A DNA stretch of 5,103 nucleotides from Mageeibacillus sp. UBA1046 (GTDB lineage Bacteria > Bacillota > Clostridia > Saccharofermentanales > DTU023). Made by a program: the position numbers and the translations under genes. Each line of letters opens with the position of its first letter. Position 1 is the first letter of the stretch. The stretch is from contig DCDV01000028.1 of NCBI GenBank assembly GCA_002316595.1, positions 26,768 through 31,870 on the forward strand, written 5' to 3'. Positions 1-5,103 of this stretch are shown here, piece after piece. Under the pieces are notes generated by a model. It did not search any database. It was not told the DNA's origin and worked only from the letters and a program-made list of their open reading frames with translations.

Positions 1-1
1 C

Positions 2-187
2 AGGTGTTTCGCACGGATTGACTTTTTCTTAACTCCCGGGGGCAAGATCATTTTTAACGAAGCCAATACTATTCCGGGCTTTACGGAACACAGCCGCTAC
101 CCTCTCATGATGAAAGCCGCCGGCAATTCAATGAAAACGGTTGTTGATTTGATGATCAAGCTGGCACTGGAATCTCAAGTCAGATAA
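2..187 (+). CDS. ddl: D-alanine--D-alanine ligase, C-terminal fragment (5' end outside window)
   Basis: This is the last 61 codons of an ATP-grasp D-Ala-D-Ala ligase, which joins two D-alanines in the cytoplasm for the peptidoglycan pentapeptide. The frame opens at base 2 and ends with TAA at 185-187. The visible residues match the family's C-terminal block: RIDFFL, then a GGK turn, then NEANTIPGFTEHS (bases 56 onward), then YPLMMKAAG and a final amphipathic helix. In the family the Asp of R-x-D and the Glu and Asn of the NEANT motif bind Mg2+, and the PGFT-xxS stretch lines the D-Ala site; all are present. The terminal helix (DLMIKLALE) matches the usual Ddl ending, so the C-terminus looks complete. 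The gene is convergent with thrC. Its last 8 codons share sequence with repeats in the downstream gap. The subtype cannot be judged from this fragment; a Van-type ligase cannot be excluded but nothing points to one. Confidence 0.9.
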   Translation, partial: RCFARIDFFLTPGGKIIFNEANTIPGFTEHSRYPLMMKAAGNSMKTVVDLMIKLALESQVR

Positions 188-225
188 TTGCACTCCGATC
201 AAATAGCAAGGGAACCTGGAACATA

Positions 226-331
226 AAGCTGGCACTGAAATTTCATGCAGGCTGTCATCGGAACGGCTTGCTAATAAGTGACAGGCCAGCGTCGCCGGCT
301 GGCGCTGAAATTTCAAGCAGGCTGTCGTCGG
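226..331. repeat. Two 34-bp direct repeats with palindromic core, 70 bp apart
   Basis: Copies at 228-261 and 298-331 match at 31 of 34 positions (A/G, T/A and A/G differences). Each contains the perfect 10-bp palindrome tgaaatttca, at 236-245 and 306-315. A weaker, shorter copy lies 68 bp upstream of the first, inside the end of ddl (158-179 against 226-247: 19 of 22 identical, the first 12 exact). The second full copy ends 11 bp before the thrC stop codon. The rest of this 155-bp convergent gap (188-342) holds no gene I can support. The origin and function are unknown; short tandem duplication of the ddl tail or a small REP-like element are both possible. Confidence 0.75.
285..303. other. 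GC-rich hairpin between convergent ddl and thrC; weak terminator candidate
   Basis: The arms gccagc (285-290) and gctggc (298-303) can form a 6-bp stem around a 7-nt loop. It lies between two converging genes, where a bidirectional terminator would be expected. Neither strand has a T-run after the stem, so it does not meet the usual intrinsic terminator pattern. The right arm also forms the start of the second 34-bp repeat, so the pairing may be incidental. Confidence 0.3.
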
Positions 332-342
332 CTGCGAAACCT

Positions 343-1854
343 TTAGGCTATTCCCAGCTGTTCGAGAATATTCCGGGAGATTTCACCCGCATTCACCGTG
401 GGCAAGGGTGTGACATCATTGTCCGTCAAAGAAGTAAAAATCTGCGGCACGGCAATTCCGATCTCCTGCTCCAGCTCTGAGATAAGAACACTTTGGCTTC
501 GTCCGCGCACGTAGCCGCGGCCCAGCAGCGCTTCACTCATCGTTCTGGTAAAACGGTAAGGACTGTCGGTATTGAGGACAACAGCGGGCAAATTACTGCG
601 CTGGCGATCATTCCACGTTTCATAGGCTGTGACAAATCCGGCCGTATGCGGATCAAGTGCGTAATCTGTGCGGTCATAAATTGAGAGAATCATGGAGGCA
701 ATTCTTCTGTCATCCACAGATACAGCGTCAAGATACGCTTTTATGGCAGCGGTATCTTTTTTGTTTAGACGGATTATGCCCTCATTGATTAAGTCGTTAA
801 GGTAAATTGATGTCTGCACCGGGTCCCGGCCCAGCACTTCATAAATCACGCGCTCAACATTCATCGGCAGATCTACATCAAGACCCGGCATATCAGTATG
901 CAGAAGTTTTCTTCTCCTGCTGAAGCTGCCTTCGCGAATCAGATCAGCCAGACCGCGGTTGCGGTTCGTTGTGACAATAATCTTTTCAATCGGGATGCCC
1001 ATTTCCCTGGCATAGATGGCGGCAACCAATTCACTGCCATTGCCGCTGGGTACAACCAGAGCCAGACCGCCCTCACCCCACTGCAGCCGATTCTGAGTAA
1101 AAAGGCAGGAAGCAGCCCAGCAATAATAAGCAATGGAAGGTATAATCCTCACCCAATTCAAGGAGTTGGCTGTGGACAAAATGACATTGTGATCTTTCAG
1201 CTTATTTACCAGCTGTTCATCAGCGAGTAATTGCCTGATCTCTTGCGACAGCTCTTCAAAAGATGCTGTCGAGTAGGAAGCAAAGCAATTTGCAGCCCAT
1301 TCCGGTTTAAGCGGCTGCTCAGAACCGAGCGGTTCGCCGGTACTGGCAAAGAAAGCCATAACTGCAAAACCCTCTTTGTCTGCCAGGGTGGAAAGAGCGG
1401 ACATGCCGGCACTGCCGGTGGTAGCGGTCAAAAGCAGCTGCTGCATGTCATCTTGGGTATTCTGTTTAGCCAGTGTCAGCAAAGGCGGAACCAGCAGCAT
1501 CGAATAGTCTTTGATTGAGGCTGTAGGCCCAGTGTCGAGACGCAGCAGATAAAGATTTTCATTATAGGGATTAAGCTGTTCCATAAAGGCCGGCTTCTCA
1601 CCAAAATTATCCTCTGAAAACACTTCATAACAGATGGAGGTCAATTCACTTTGGTCAAAGTCGGTCAGATAAAGTTCCAGAACTTTGGCTACCGCCTGAT
1701 AATAAGGCAGCTCCGCTAAGCGAGTTATCCAGTCTTGATCGACCCGGGGAATGGTTTCGGGCACGAACAGCCCGCCGTCATCCGGAACTCCCTTGCGCAA
1801 AGCCTCGGAAGGCGAGCTCGGCTCATGGACACCTCTTGTACTGATATATAACAT
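343..1854 (-). CDS. thrC: Threonine synthase, type II (long form), with divergent active-site motifs
   Basis: The 503-residue product belongs to the PLP-dependent threonine synthases, which convert O-phosphohomoserine to threonine and phosphate in the cytoplasm. The N-terminal Thr-synthase domain is clear (STRG at 5-8; ALRKGVPDDGGLFVPE at 18-33). The PLP lysine is K115 in GPTASIKD (109-116). Further matches are STANSLNWVRI (227-237), VPSGNGSEL (268-276), MGIPIEKIIVTTNRN (285-299) and PHTA (402-405). Length fits the long bacterial and yeast-like forms (about 500) rather than E. coli ThrC (428). Several motifs depart from consensus: ATTGSAG where SGDTG is usual, SGNGSE for SGN(F/Y)GD, and NTDSPYRF for GTAHPAKF, although the Thr in that last motif is kept. 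The start at 1854 is supported by GAGG six bases upstream. It is separated from the upstream TPR gene by 195 bp. Alternative: a paralogue with altered specificity. The family call is secure; activity is inferred. Confidence 0.88.
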   Translation of the reverse strand: MLYISTRGVHEPSSPSEALRKGVPDDGGLFVPETIPRVDQDWITRLAELPYYQAVAKVLELYLTDFDQSELTSICYEVFSEDNFGEKPAFMEQLNPYNENLYLLRLDTGPTASIKDYSMLLVPPLLTLAKQNTQDDMQQLLLTATTGSAGMSALSTLADKEGFAVMAFFASTGEPLGSEQPLKPEWAANCFASYSTASFEELSQEIRQLLADEQLVNKLKDHNVILSTANSLNWVRIIPSIAYYCWAASCLFTQNRLQWGEGGLALVVPSGNGSELVAAIYAREMGIPIEKIIVTTNRNRGLADLIREGSFSRRRKLLHTDMPGLDVDLPMNVERVIYEVLGRDPVQTSIYLNDLINEGIIRLNKKDTAAIKAYLDAVSVDDRRIASMILSIYDRTDYALDPHTAGFVTAYETWNDRQRSNLPAVVLNTDSPYRFTRTMSEALLGRGYVRGRSQSVLISELEQEIGIAVPQIFTSLTDNDVTPLPTVNAGEISRNILEQLGIA

Positions 1855-1860
1855 CTAAAT

Positions 1861-1864
1861 CCTC
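1861..1864 (-). promoter_or_regulatory. Ribosome binding site of thrC
   Basis: On the minus strand GAGG stands six bases before the ATG at 1854-1852 and selects that start. A second GA-rich patch (GAAGGA, just upstream around 1869-1874) is too far away to serve this ATG well. Confidence 0.65.
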
Positions 1865-1908
1865 ATATCCTTCTTCATCTAAATATCTGTTCATTTACGA
1901 ATCTAAGG

Positions 1909-2020
1909 CGAAATTACTCAGCTCCTGACTCAGCAGCAAAATCGCTTTAACGCCAATTCAGTATCAGAATTTATTCACCTCTGAACTCAGAATCGAAATT
2001 ACTCAGTTCCAAATTCAGAA
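1909..2020. repeat. Degenerate ~28-bp tandem repeat, four units, in the gap upstream of thrC
   Basis: Read on the minus strand, the tetranucleotide CTGA opens each unit with first bases at 2018, 1990, 1961 and 1933, a spacing of 28, 29 and 28. The first and last units are the best preserved: 1994-2018 and 1909-1933 match at 21 of 25 positions and share 13 exact bases (cgaaattactcag on the plus strand). The core of these two on the minus strand is GGARCTGAGTAATTTCG. The two middle units are much more degraded. The array fills most of the 195-bp gap (1855-2049), which otherwise holds the thrC ribosome site and no supported gene. The units are contiguous, without unique spacers, so this is not a CRISPR. 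It may be operator-like sites or decayed tandem duplication. Confidence 0.6.
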
Positions 2021-2049
2021 TCAATCACTCTTTTTCTATTAAGCAGCGA

Positions 2050-2835
2050 TCATTCAGCTCCAAACCTGGACTCATAATCAGTTAACAGATCAGCGATACC
2101 TGCATCATCTGACGCTCTGCTCTCCAGCTCCTGCTCGATCCAGGTCAATTTCTGATCTGTCTGCTGCCGCCTGATTATCCCCGGCCGGATAAAGAAATAA
2201 AAGATCAGGAAAATAACTGCAGTTGCAATCACAACCACGCTGACGAACTGAAGCCAGCGATTGGATTTATCGCCGGCATCGATTTCAAGCCCCCTGGGCA
2301 AGCCATCTTGCTCCTGGGCTCTGATCTGCTGCATGACCTTTTCCCGCTCGCGGGCAGTCGTCATCCGCATTTTGTCGGCTCTTTTGCTGTGGTCGGACTT
2401 CTCCAGAATGCCGCCTCTGACCAAATCCGCCTTGACCCCGGCCAGCTTGTTTTCCTTCAGCCTCTTGCTTCTGACTGTTTCCTGTGCTCGGATCTTGCCC
2501 TCTCTGGCAGCAAGCTTCGCCTCTTCCAGCGCCTCAAAGCCCTCTTCGGATTGATCAGCCAGCTCTGCCTGCCGCAGCATCTTCTCGGCCGCTTCAAAGT
2601 TCTTCTGACGTCCCAGGCAAAGCCCATAAAGATACGCCGCTTCAGCAAAGAGCGGAAACTCACTGGTCAGACGATCGAGAGCAATCATGGCTACATCGGC
2701 ATTGCCATCGGCAATCTGTTCCAGCGCTCTGTTATATAAATTTATCGCCCGCTCATTTTCCCGGTCGGAAGCACTGACCTGAATCTCATCGCTGTCGAGC
2801 GCAGGCATATTTTCTATCTCTTTATCCCAATTCAT
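2050..2835 (-). CDS. TPR-like protein with a single C-terminal membrane anchor, function unknown
   Basis: I do not recognise a named family for this 261-residue protein. Residues about 28-97 form helical pairs of tetratricopeptide type: the segments around ALEQIADGNADVAMIALDRL and AAYLYGLCLGRQKNFEAAEKM show the spaced Ala, Tyr and Gly pattern of TPR helices. Residues about 98-175 are rich in Lys, Arg, Glu and Ala and are probably a long charged helix or coiled coil. One hydrophobic span at about 195-216 (LQFVSVVVIATAVIFLIFYF) is followed by RPGIIRR and a short acidic helical tail (about 225-261). There is no signal peptide, so the TPR part is probably cytoplasmic and tethered to the membrane; topology is inferred. 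Such proteins usually act as scaffolds. AAGGA six bases upstream supports the ATG at 2835. It starts 17 nt after folC, so it is probably cotranscribed. Confidence 0.8.
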   Translation of the reverse strand: MNWDKEIENMPALDSDEIQVSASDRENERAINLYNRALEQIADGNADVAMIALDRLTSEFPLFAEAAYLYGLCLGRQKNFEAAEKMLRQAELADQSEEGFEALEEAKLAAREGKIRAQETVRSKRLKENKLAGVKADLVRGGILEKSDHSKRADKMRMTTAREREKVMQQIRAQEQDGLPRGLEIDAGDKSNRWLQFVSVVVIATAVIFLIFYFFIRPGIIRRQQTDQKLTWIEQELESRASDDAGIADLLTDYESRFGAE

Positions 2836-2841
2836 GGTTAA

Positions 2842-2846
2842 TCCTT
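2842..2846 (-). promoter_or_regulatory. Ribosome binding site of the TPR-like gene
   Basis: AAGGA on the minus strand, six bases before the ATG at 2835-2833. It lies in the 17-nt gap after the folC stop codon. Confidence 0.65.
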
Positions 2847-2852
2847 ATACAT

Positions 2853-4238
2853 TTACTCTTTGCCTCGCAGCAGTGGCCGAATCTCGCCTACCAAATATAA
2901 TGAGCCGAAGGCGATTAGCGGCAGGTCCCGATCCCGGGCGTACTGCCGTGCCTGCCCGGCGGCATCGTCAGCCTTTGCGAGAGCAACAATACGCATATTA
3001 TAACTATCTTTAGGCAGGGATTCCAGACGGCTGTCATTTATCTCTCTGATCTGCTCTGCCAGCGTTTCGGCCGCATGCTTTCTGGAACTAGGTGGCTCTG
3101 TGGCAAAGACAGTATCTATGGCATAATTTCTGCCCGCAAGAATTTCTTTCAGCATGGCTTTGGTGTTTTTATCTGCCAGCATGCCGGTAAGAAAAACCAG
3201 CTTTTGTCCCGGCAATATCTGCTCTAAAGTCTCCGCCAGTGCGATGCAGCCCTGAACATTATGCGCGCCGTCCAGGAGAATAAAGGGATCATCAGAACAT
3301 ATCTCCAGCCTGCCGGGCCAGAAGGTGGCACTGATTCCCTCACTGATCTGATTCATACTGACATACGGGCTTGTCGCCTTCGCCGCCAAGACTGCATGCA
3401 GGGGCTGATACGATCCCAGCAGACGTGTTTGAAAGCGCCTGCCCTGCCAGAGAAAGGATTGTCCGCTCAGGTTTTGCTCCAGGATTTCCACACTGTCATG
3501 ACCAATCCAGGTTAAGTCGCAGCCGAGCTCTGCTGCCTTTTGTGTCAATACCTGATGAACGGTTATCTGATCGCTGTCAGACAAGTAGGAGGCAGAAGGA
3601 TCATAGGCATAGACCGGAACACCGGCTTTCATAATGCCGGCCTTTTCGGCGGCAATGTCGGCGATTGTAGGCCCTAGAATATTGACATGCTCATAACCCA
3701 GCGAGGTGATGATAACCGCCTCAGGCTTTTCAATAATATTGGTTGAATCAAGCCTGCCGCCCAGCCCTGTCTCCAGAACGACAAAATCGCAGTCCTGTTC
3801 AAAAAACCATATAAAGGCAGCGGCCGTAATAAGTTCAAATTCTGTGGGATTCTCAAACCCCGCCGCCAGCATGCCGAAAACCTCAGTTCGGATCCTGGTC
3901 ATGACGCGGGCAAAATCTTCTTCGCCAATCTCCCCTGCCCTGTTATCCTTGTCGTAGGCTGCCAGATCCCGGGGACCGGAAAGTATGCGGATCCTCTCTG
4001 TGAAGCGTTCCAGATAGGGCGACGTAAACCAGCCTGTCTTGCAGCCGGCTGTCGTCAATATATGAGTGAGGTAGCTGCTGGTAGATCCCTTGCCATTAGT
4101 TCCGGCAATATGGAAGACTTTGAGCTGGTGCTGGGGATTACCTAGACGCCTGCATAACTCTCTGATGCGAGAGAGCCCCGGCTTGATGCCAAACCTCTCA
4201 GCTGACTTTATATATTCCAGCGCCTGTGAATAATCCAT
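2853..4238 (-). CDS. folC: Bifunctional folylpolyglutamate synthase / dihydrofolate synthase
   Basis: The 461-residue product is a Mur-ligase-superfamily enzyme that adds glutamate to dihydropteroate and/or extends the polyglutamate tail of folates, using ATP in the cytoplasm. Signature blocks appear in order: the P-loop GTNGKGST (46-53), TSPYLERFTERIRI (72-85), PTEFELITAAAF (131-142), ETGLGGRLDSTN (156-167), ITSLGYEHVNILG (177-189), AEKAGIMK (197-204, K199 at the position of the carbamylated lysine) and the C-terminal-domain motif LLDGAHN (321-327). Length is slightly above the usual 420-450, partly because of about 15 extra residues at roughly 87-102, after the TERIRI block. Small departures are GYEH for the common GxDH and HNV for HNP. 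The ATG directly follows the TAA of the GtrA-like gene (TAAATG), so translational coupling is likely. Whether both activities are present cannot be told from the sequence. Confidence 0.95.
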   Translation of the reverse strand: MDYSQALEYIKSAERFGIKPGLSRIRELCRRLGNPQHQLKVFHIAGTNGKGSTSSYLTHILTTAGCKTGWFTSPYLERFTERIRILSGPRDLAAYDKDNRAGEIGEEDFARVMTRIRTEVFGMLAAGFENPTEFELITAAAFIWFFEQDCDFVVLETGLGGRLDSTNIIEKPEAVIITSLGYEHVNILGPTIADIAAEKAGIMKAGVPVYAYDPSASYLSDSDQITVHQVLTQKAAELGCDLTWIGHDSVEILEQNLSGQSFLWQGRRFQTRLLGSYQPLHAVLAAKATSPYVSMNQISEGISATFWPGRLEICSDDPFILLDGAHNVQGCIALAETLEQILPGQKLVFLTGMLADKNTKAMLKEILAGRNYAIDTVFATEPPSSRKHAAETLAEQIREINDSRLESLPKDSYNMRIVALAKADDAAGQARQYARDRDLPLIAFGSLYLVGEIRPLLRGKE

Positions 4239-4724
4239 TTAATTAGCCTCGGAATTATCCGGATCTGCACTGGACGCTTTCGCATTCTTCCCTGTGAAGA
4301 CCAGAAATTTGCCTACAACATAGTTGGCTATAACTACAAAGATCATGCCGATGAATTTGGCCCATGGCACATGCCGCAAGATCGGCATCATGGCCTGAAA
4401 GCCAACGATATCGTAGAGCAGATAATAACCGCCGTCTTCAAATATTAGGGATATAAGCAGTCTGGAGGCCGAAAAACGAACCATCTCGGGCAGAACCCTG
4501 GCTTTGGAGCGAAAGACATAGCGCCGGTTCGCAGCATAAGAGAAGAGGATAGCCGAAACGTAGGCGACTTTATTAGTGTAGTAACGCCATTCCAGACCTA
4601 GAAATCTGTTGCCGATTATTGTTATTGCGATGTTGACTAAAGTTGTCAGAACGCCAATGATTAAATAGCGGATTATTTCTGAATTGCTCAGAAGCTGTCT
4701 AACCTTGGCAAGCAATTTTCGCAT
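4239..4724 (-). CDS. GtrA-like membrane protein
   Basis: The 161-residue protein matches the GtrA-like family (PF04138 type), small four-helix membrane proteins linked to the movement of polyprenyl-linked sugars for cell-surface polysaccharides or O-antigen glucosylation. Four hydrophobic spans are visible at about 18-38, 50-70, 86-106 and 120-143. Family hallmarks are the opening RYLIIGVLTTLVNI (19-32), the SYAANRRYVFRS block after helix 2 (62-73) and the closing FVVIANYVVGKFLVF (129-143). Basic residues before helix 1 suggest a cytoplasmic N-terminus. The acidic tail after 147 is hydrophilic and looks unstructured. The ATG overlaps the stop codon of the repeat protein by one base (TAATG), with GGGGA six bases upstream at 4731-4735. 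The substrate is unknown, and no glycosyltransferase partner lies in view. Confidence 0.87.
   Translation of the reverse strand: MRKLLAKVRQLLSNSEIIRYLIIGVLTTLVNIAITIIGNRFLGLEWRYYTNKVAYVSAILFSYAANRRYVFRSKARVLPEMVRFSASRLLISLIFEDGGYYLLYDIVGFQAMMPILRHVPWAKFIGMIFVVIANYVVGKFLVFTGKNAKASSADPDNSEAN
4247..4250 (-). promoter_or_regulatory. Ribosome binding site of folC, inside the upstream gene
   Basis: GAGG on the minus strand, eight bases before the folC ATG (4238-4236). It lies within the last codons of the GtrA-like gene. Together with the directly abutting stop and start codons this suggests translational coupling. Confidence 0.55.
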
Positions 4725-5103
4725 TAAATTTCCCCACGGTCACCGAAAATATCGTCCTGATCATCTTGTTCTAATGGCTGGAAGCTGCCGGTATCCGTCA
4801 TCTGTTCTATCCGGCTTTGGCGGAAGCTGTTGAAGCGCTGACGAGTTTGCGGCTCATCAGGCCAGATAAATCCGGAAGTCTCACCCTCAGAATCATTGTA
4901 CCCCTCTCCCGAGCCGGAATCATCATGGCGGCTGTACGGGGCTGAATCGGGGTCGTCGCCTAATTCATCATGGGGTTGGTATGAGACGAAATCAGTTTCG
5001 CCACCCAATTGATCCTGGCGTTGGTACGGGGCTGAATCGGGTTCGTCGCCTAATTCATTATGGCGGGAATACGAGGAAGAATCGGGTTCGTCGCCTAATT
5101 CAT
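4724..5103 (-). CDS. Acidic tandem-repeat protein, 5' end outside window, function unknown
   Basis: The frame is open from the right edge (first full codon 5101-5099) to TAA at 4726-4724, giving at least 125 residues. I do not recognise a family. The visible N-terminal part consists of four 15-residue units with the pattern ELGDEPDSAPYSRHD (bases 5101-5057, 5056-5012, 5011-4967, 4966-4922) and a degraded fifth unit (DSGSGEGYND). The remaining tail has no repeats and includes SGFIWPDEPQTRQRF and an acidic stretch, LEQDDQDDIFGDRGEI. No membrane span or signal is visible here. The protein is strongly acidic, rich in Asp, Glu, Ser, Gly, Pro and Tyr, and probably disordered. A TTG at 5008-5006 could be scored as a start, but it lies inside unit 3 and the repeats continue upstream of it, so the real start is probably beyond the edge. 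It overlaps the GtrA-like gene by one base, so the two are probably cotranscribed. The missing N-terminal part may carry a recognisable domain. Confidence 0.7.
   Translation of the reverse strand, partial: ELGDEPDSSSYSRHNELGDEPDSAPYQRQDQLGGETDFVSYQPHDELGDDPDSAPYSRHDDSGSGEGYNDSEGETSGFIWPDEPQTRQRFNSFRQSRIEQMTDTGSFQPLEQDDQDDIFGDRGEI
4731..4735 (-). promoter_or_regulatory. Ribosome binding site of the GtrA-like gene
   Basis: GGGGA on the minus strand, six bases before the ATG at 4724-4722. It sits within the last codons of the repeat protein, and the TAATG overlap makes coupled translation plausible. Confidence 0.6.
4922..5101 (-). repeat. In-frame 45-bp tandem repeat, four units, continuing past the right edge
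   Basis: Units at 5057-5101, 5012-5056, 4967-5011 and 4922-4966 each encode 15 residues. By eye, units 2 and 4 match at about 40 of 45 bases, units 1 and 2 at about 36 (the first 23 identical), and units 2 and 3 at about 32. The two bases left at the edge (AT on the minus strand) fit the Asn or Asp codon that ends each unit except unit 3's neighbour pattern, so the array probably continues. A faint fifth unit follows at about 4877-4921. Confidence 0.88.

Noticed and set aside
268..480. 70-codon plus-strand frame across the repeat gap and the thrC 3' end
   Set aside because: Most of it is antisense to conserved thrC codons, it includes the repeat region, and it resembles no family.
343..1854. 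thrC as a pseudogene because of motif changes
   Set aside because: The frame is intact over 503 codons, the PLP lysine and most structural blocks are kept, and it has a good ribosome site.
1911..1938. Sigma-70-type promoter for thrC (TTGCTG, 17 bases, TAATTT on the minus strand)
   Set aside because: Each box matches consensus at only three of six positions, and the elements coincide with the repeat units, so chance is likely.
1909..2020. CRISPR array
   Set aside because: Units are contiguous and degenerate, with no unique spacers of constant length and no cas gene in view.
1855..2049. T-box, riboswitch or threonine attenuator leader for thrC
   Set aside because: No T-box core, no terminator hairpin with a T-run, and no leader peptide rich in Thr or Ile codons could be seen; the gap is mostly the 28-bp repeat.
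2308..2739. 143-codon open frame on the plus strand
   Set aside because: It lies wholly opposite the TPR-like gene, has no recognisable domain or ribosome site, and the reverse strand has clear TPR and membrane features.
5006..5008. TTG as the start codon of the repeat protein
   Set aside because: It is inside the third repeat unit, the frame stays open upstream to the edge with two more units, and no ribosome site precedes it.

Overview
The window reads as an ordinary chromosomal stretch of a bacterium, most likely a Gram-positive anaerobe of the Bacillota (Clostridia-like). That placement is inferred from the long type-II threonine synthase, the FolC and GtrA protein styles, the D-Ala-D-Ala ligase and the clear GA-rich ribosome binding sites. 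I see no phage, transposon, CRISPR, tRNA or rRNA signal.

Layout. The left edge (2-187, + strand) holds the last 61 codons of a D-alanine--D-alanine ligase. A 155-bp convergent gap follows, with two close copies of a 34-bp repeat and a palindromic core. Everything else lies on the minus strand. Read in the direction of transcription (right to left) the order is: an acidic protein made of 15-residue tandem repeats, whose 5' end is beyond the right edge (4724 to the edge); a GtrA-like membrane protein (4239-4724); folylpolyglutamate/dihydrofolate synthase FolC (2853-4238); a TPR-like protein with one membrane anchor (2050-2835); a 195-bp gap filled largely by a degenerate 28-bp tandem repeat; and a divergent threonine synthase ThrC (343-1854).

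The first four minus-strand genes are tightly packed: a 1-nt stop/start overlap, a direct TAA-ATG junction, and a 17-nt gap. They look like one transcription unit. ThrC is separated by the repeat-bearing gap and may have its own promoter, though none is convincing. The enzymes belong to separate pathways (folate polyglutamylation, threonine synthesis, peptidoglycan precursor synthesis), so the cluster looks like a housekeeping neighbourhood rather than a dedicated system.

Three points stand out. Short tandem duplication recurs at three independent places: the 34-bp repeats after ddl, the 28-bp array after the TPR gene, and the 45-bp coding repeat at the right edge. In both intergenic cases the repeat resembles the 3' end of the preceding gene. 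ThrC keeps its PLP lysine but departs from family consensus at several cofactor and substrate motifs. The repeat protein at the right edge has no family I recognise. I found no convincing evidence for a new defence or mobile system.
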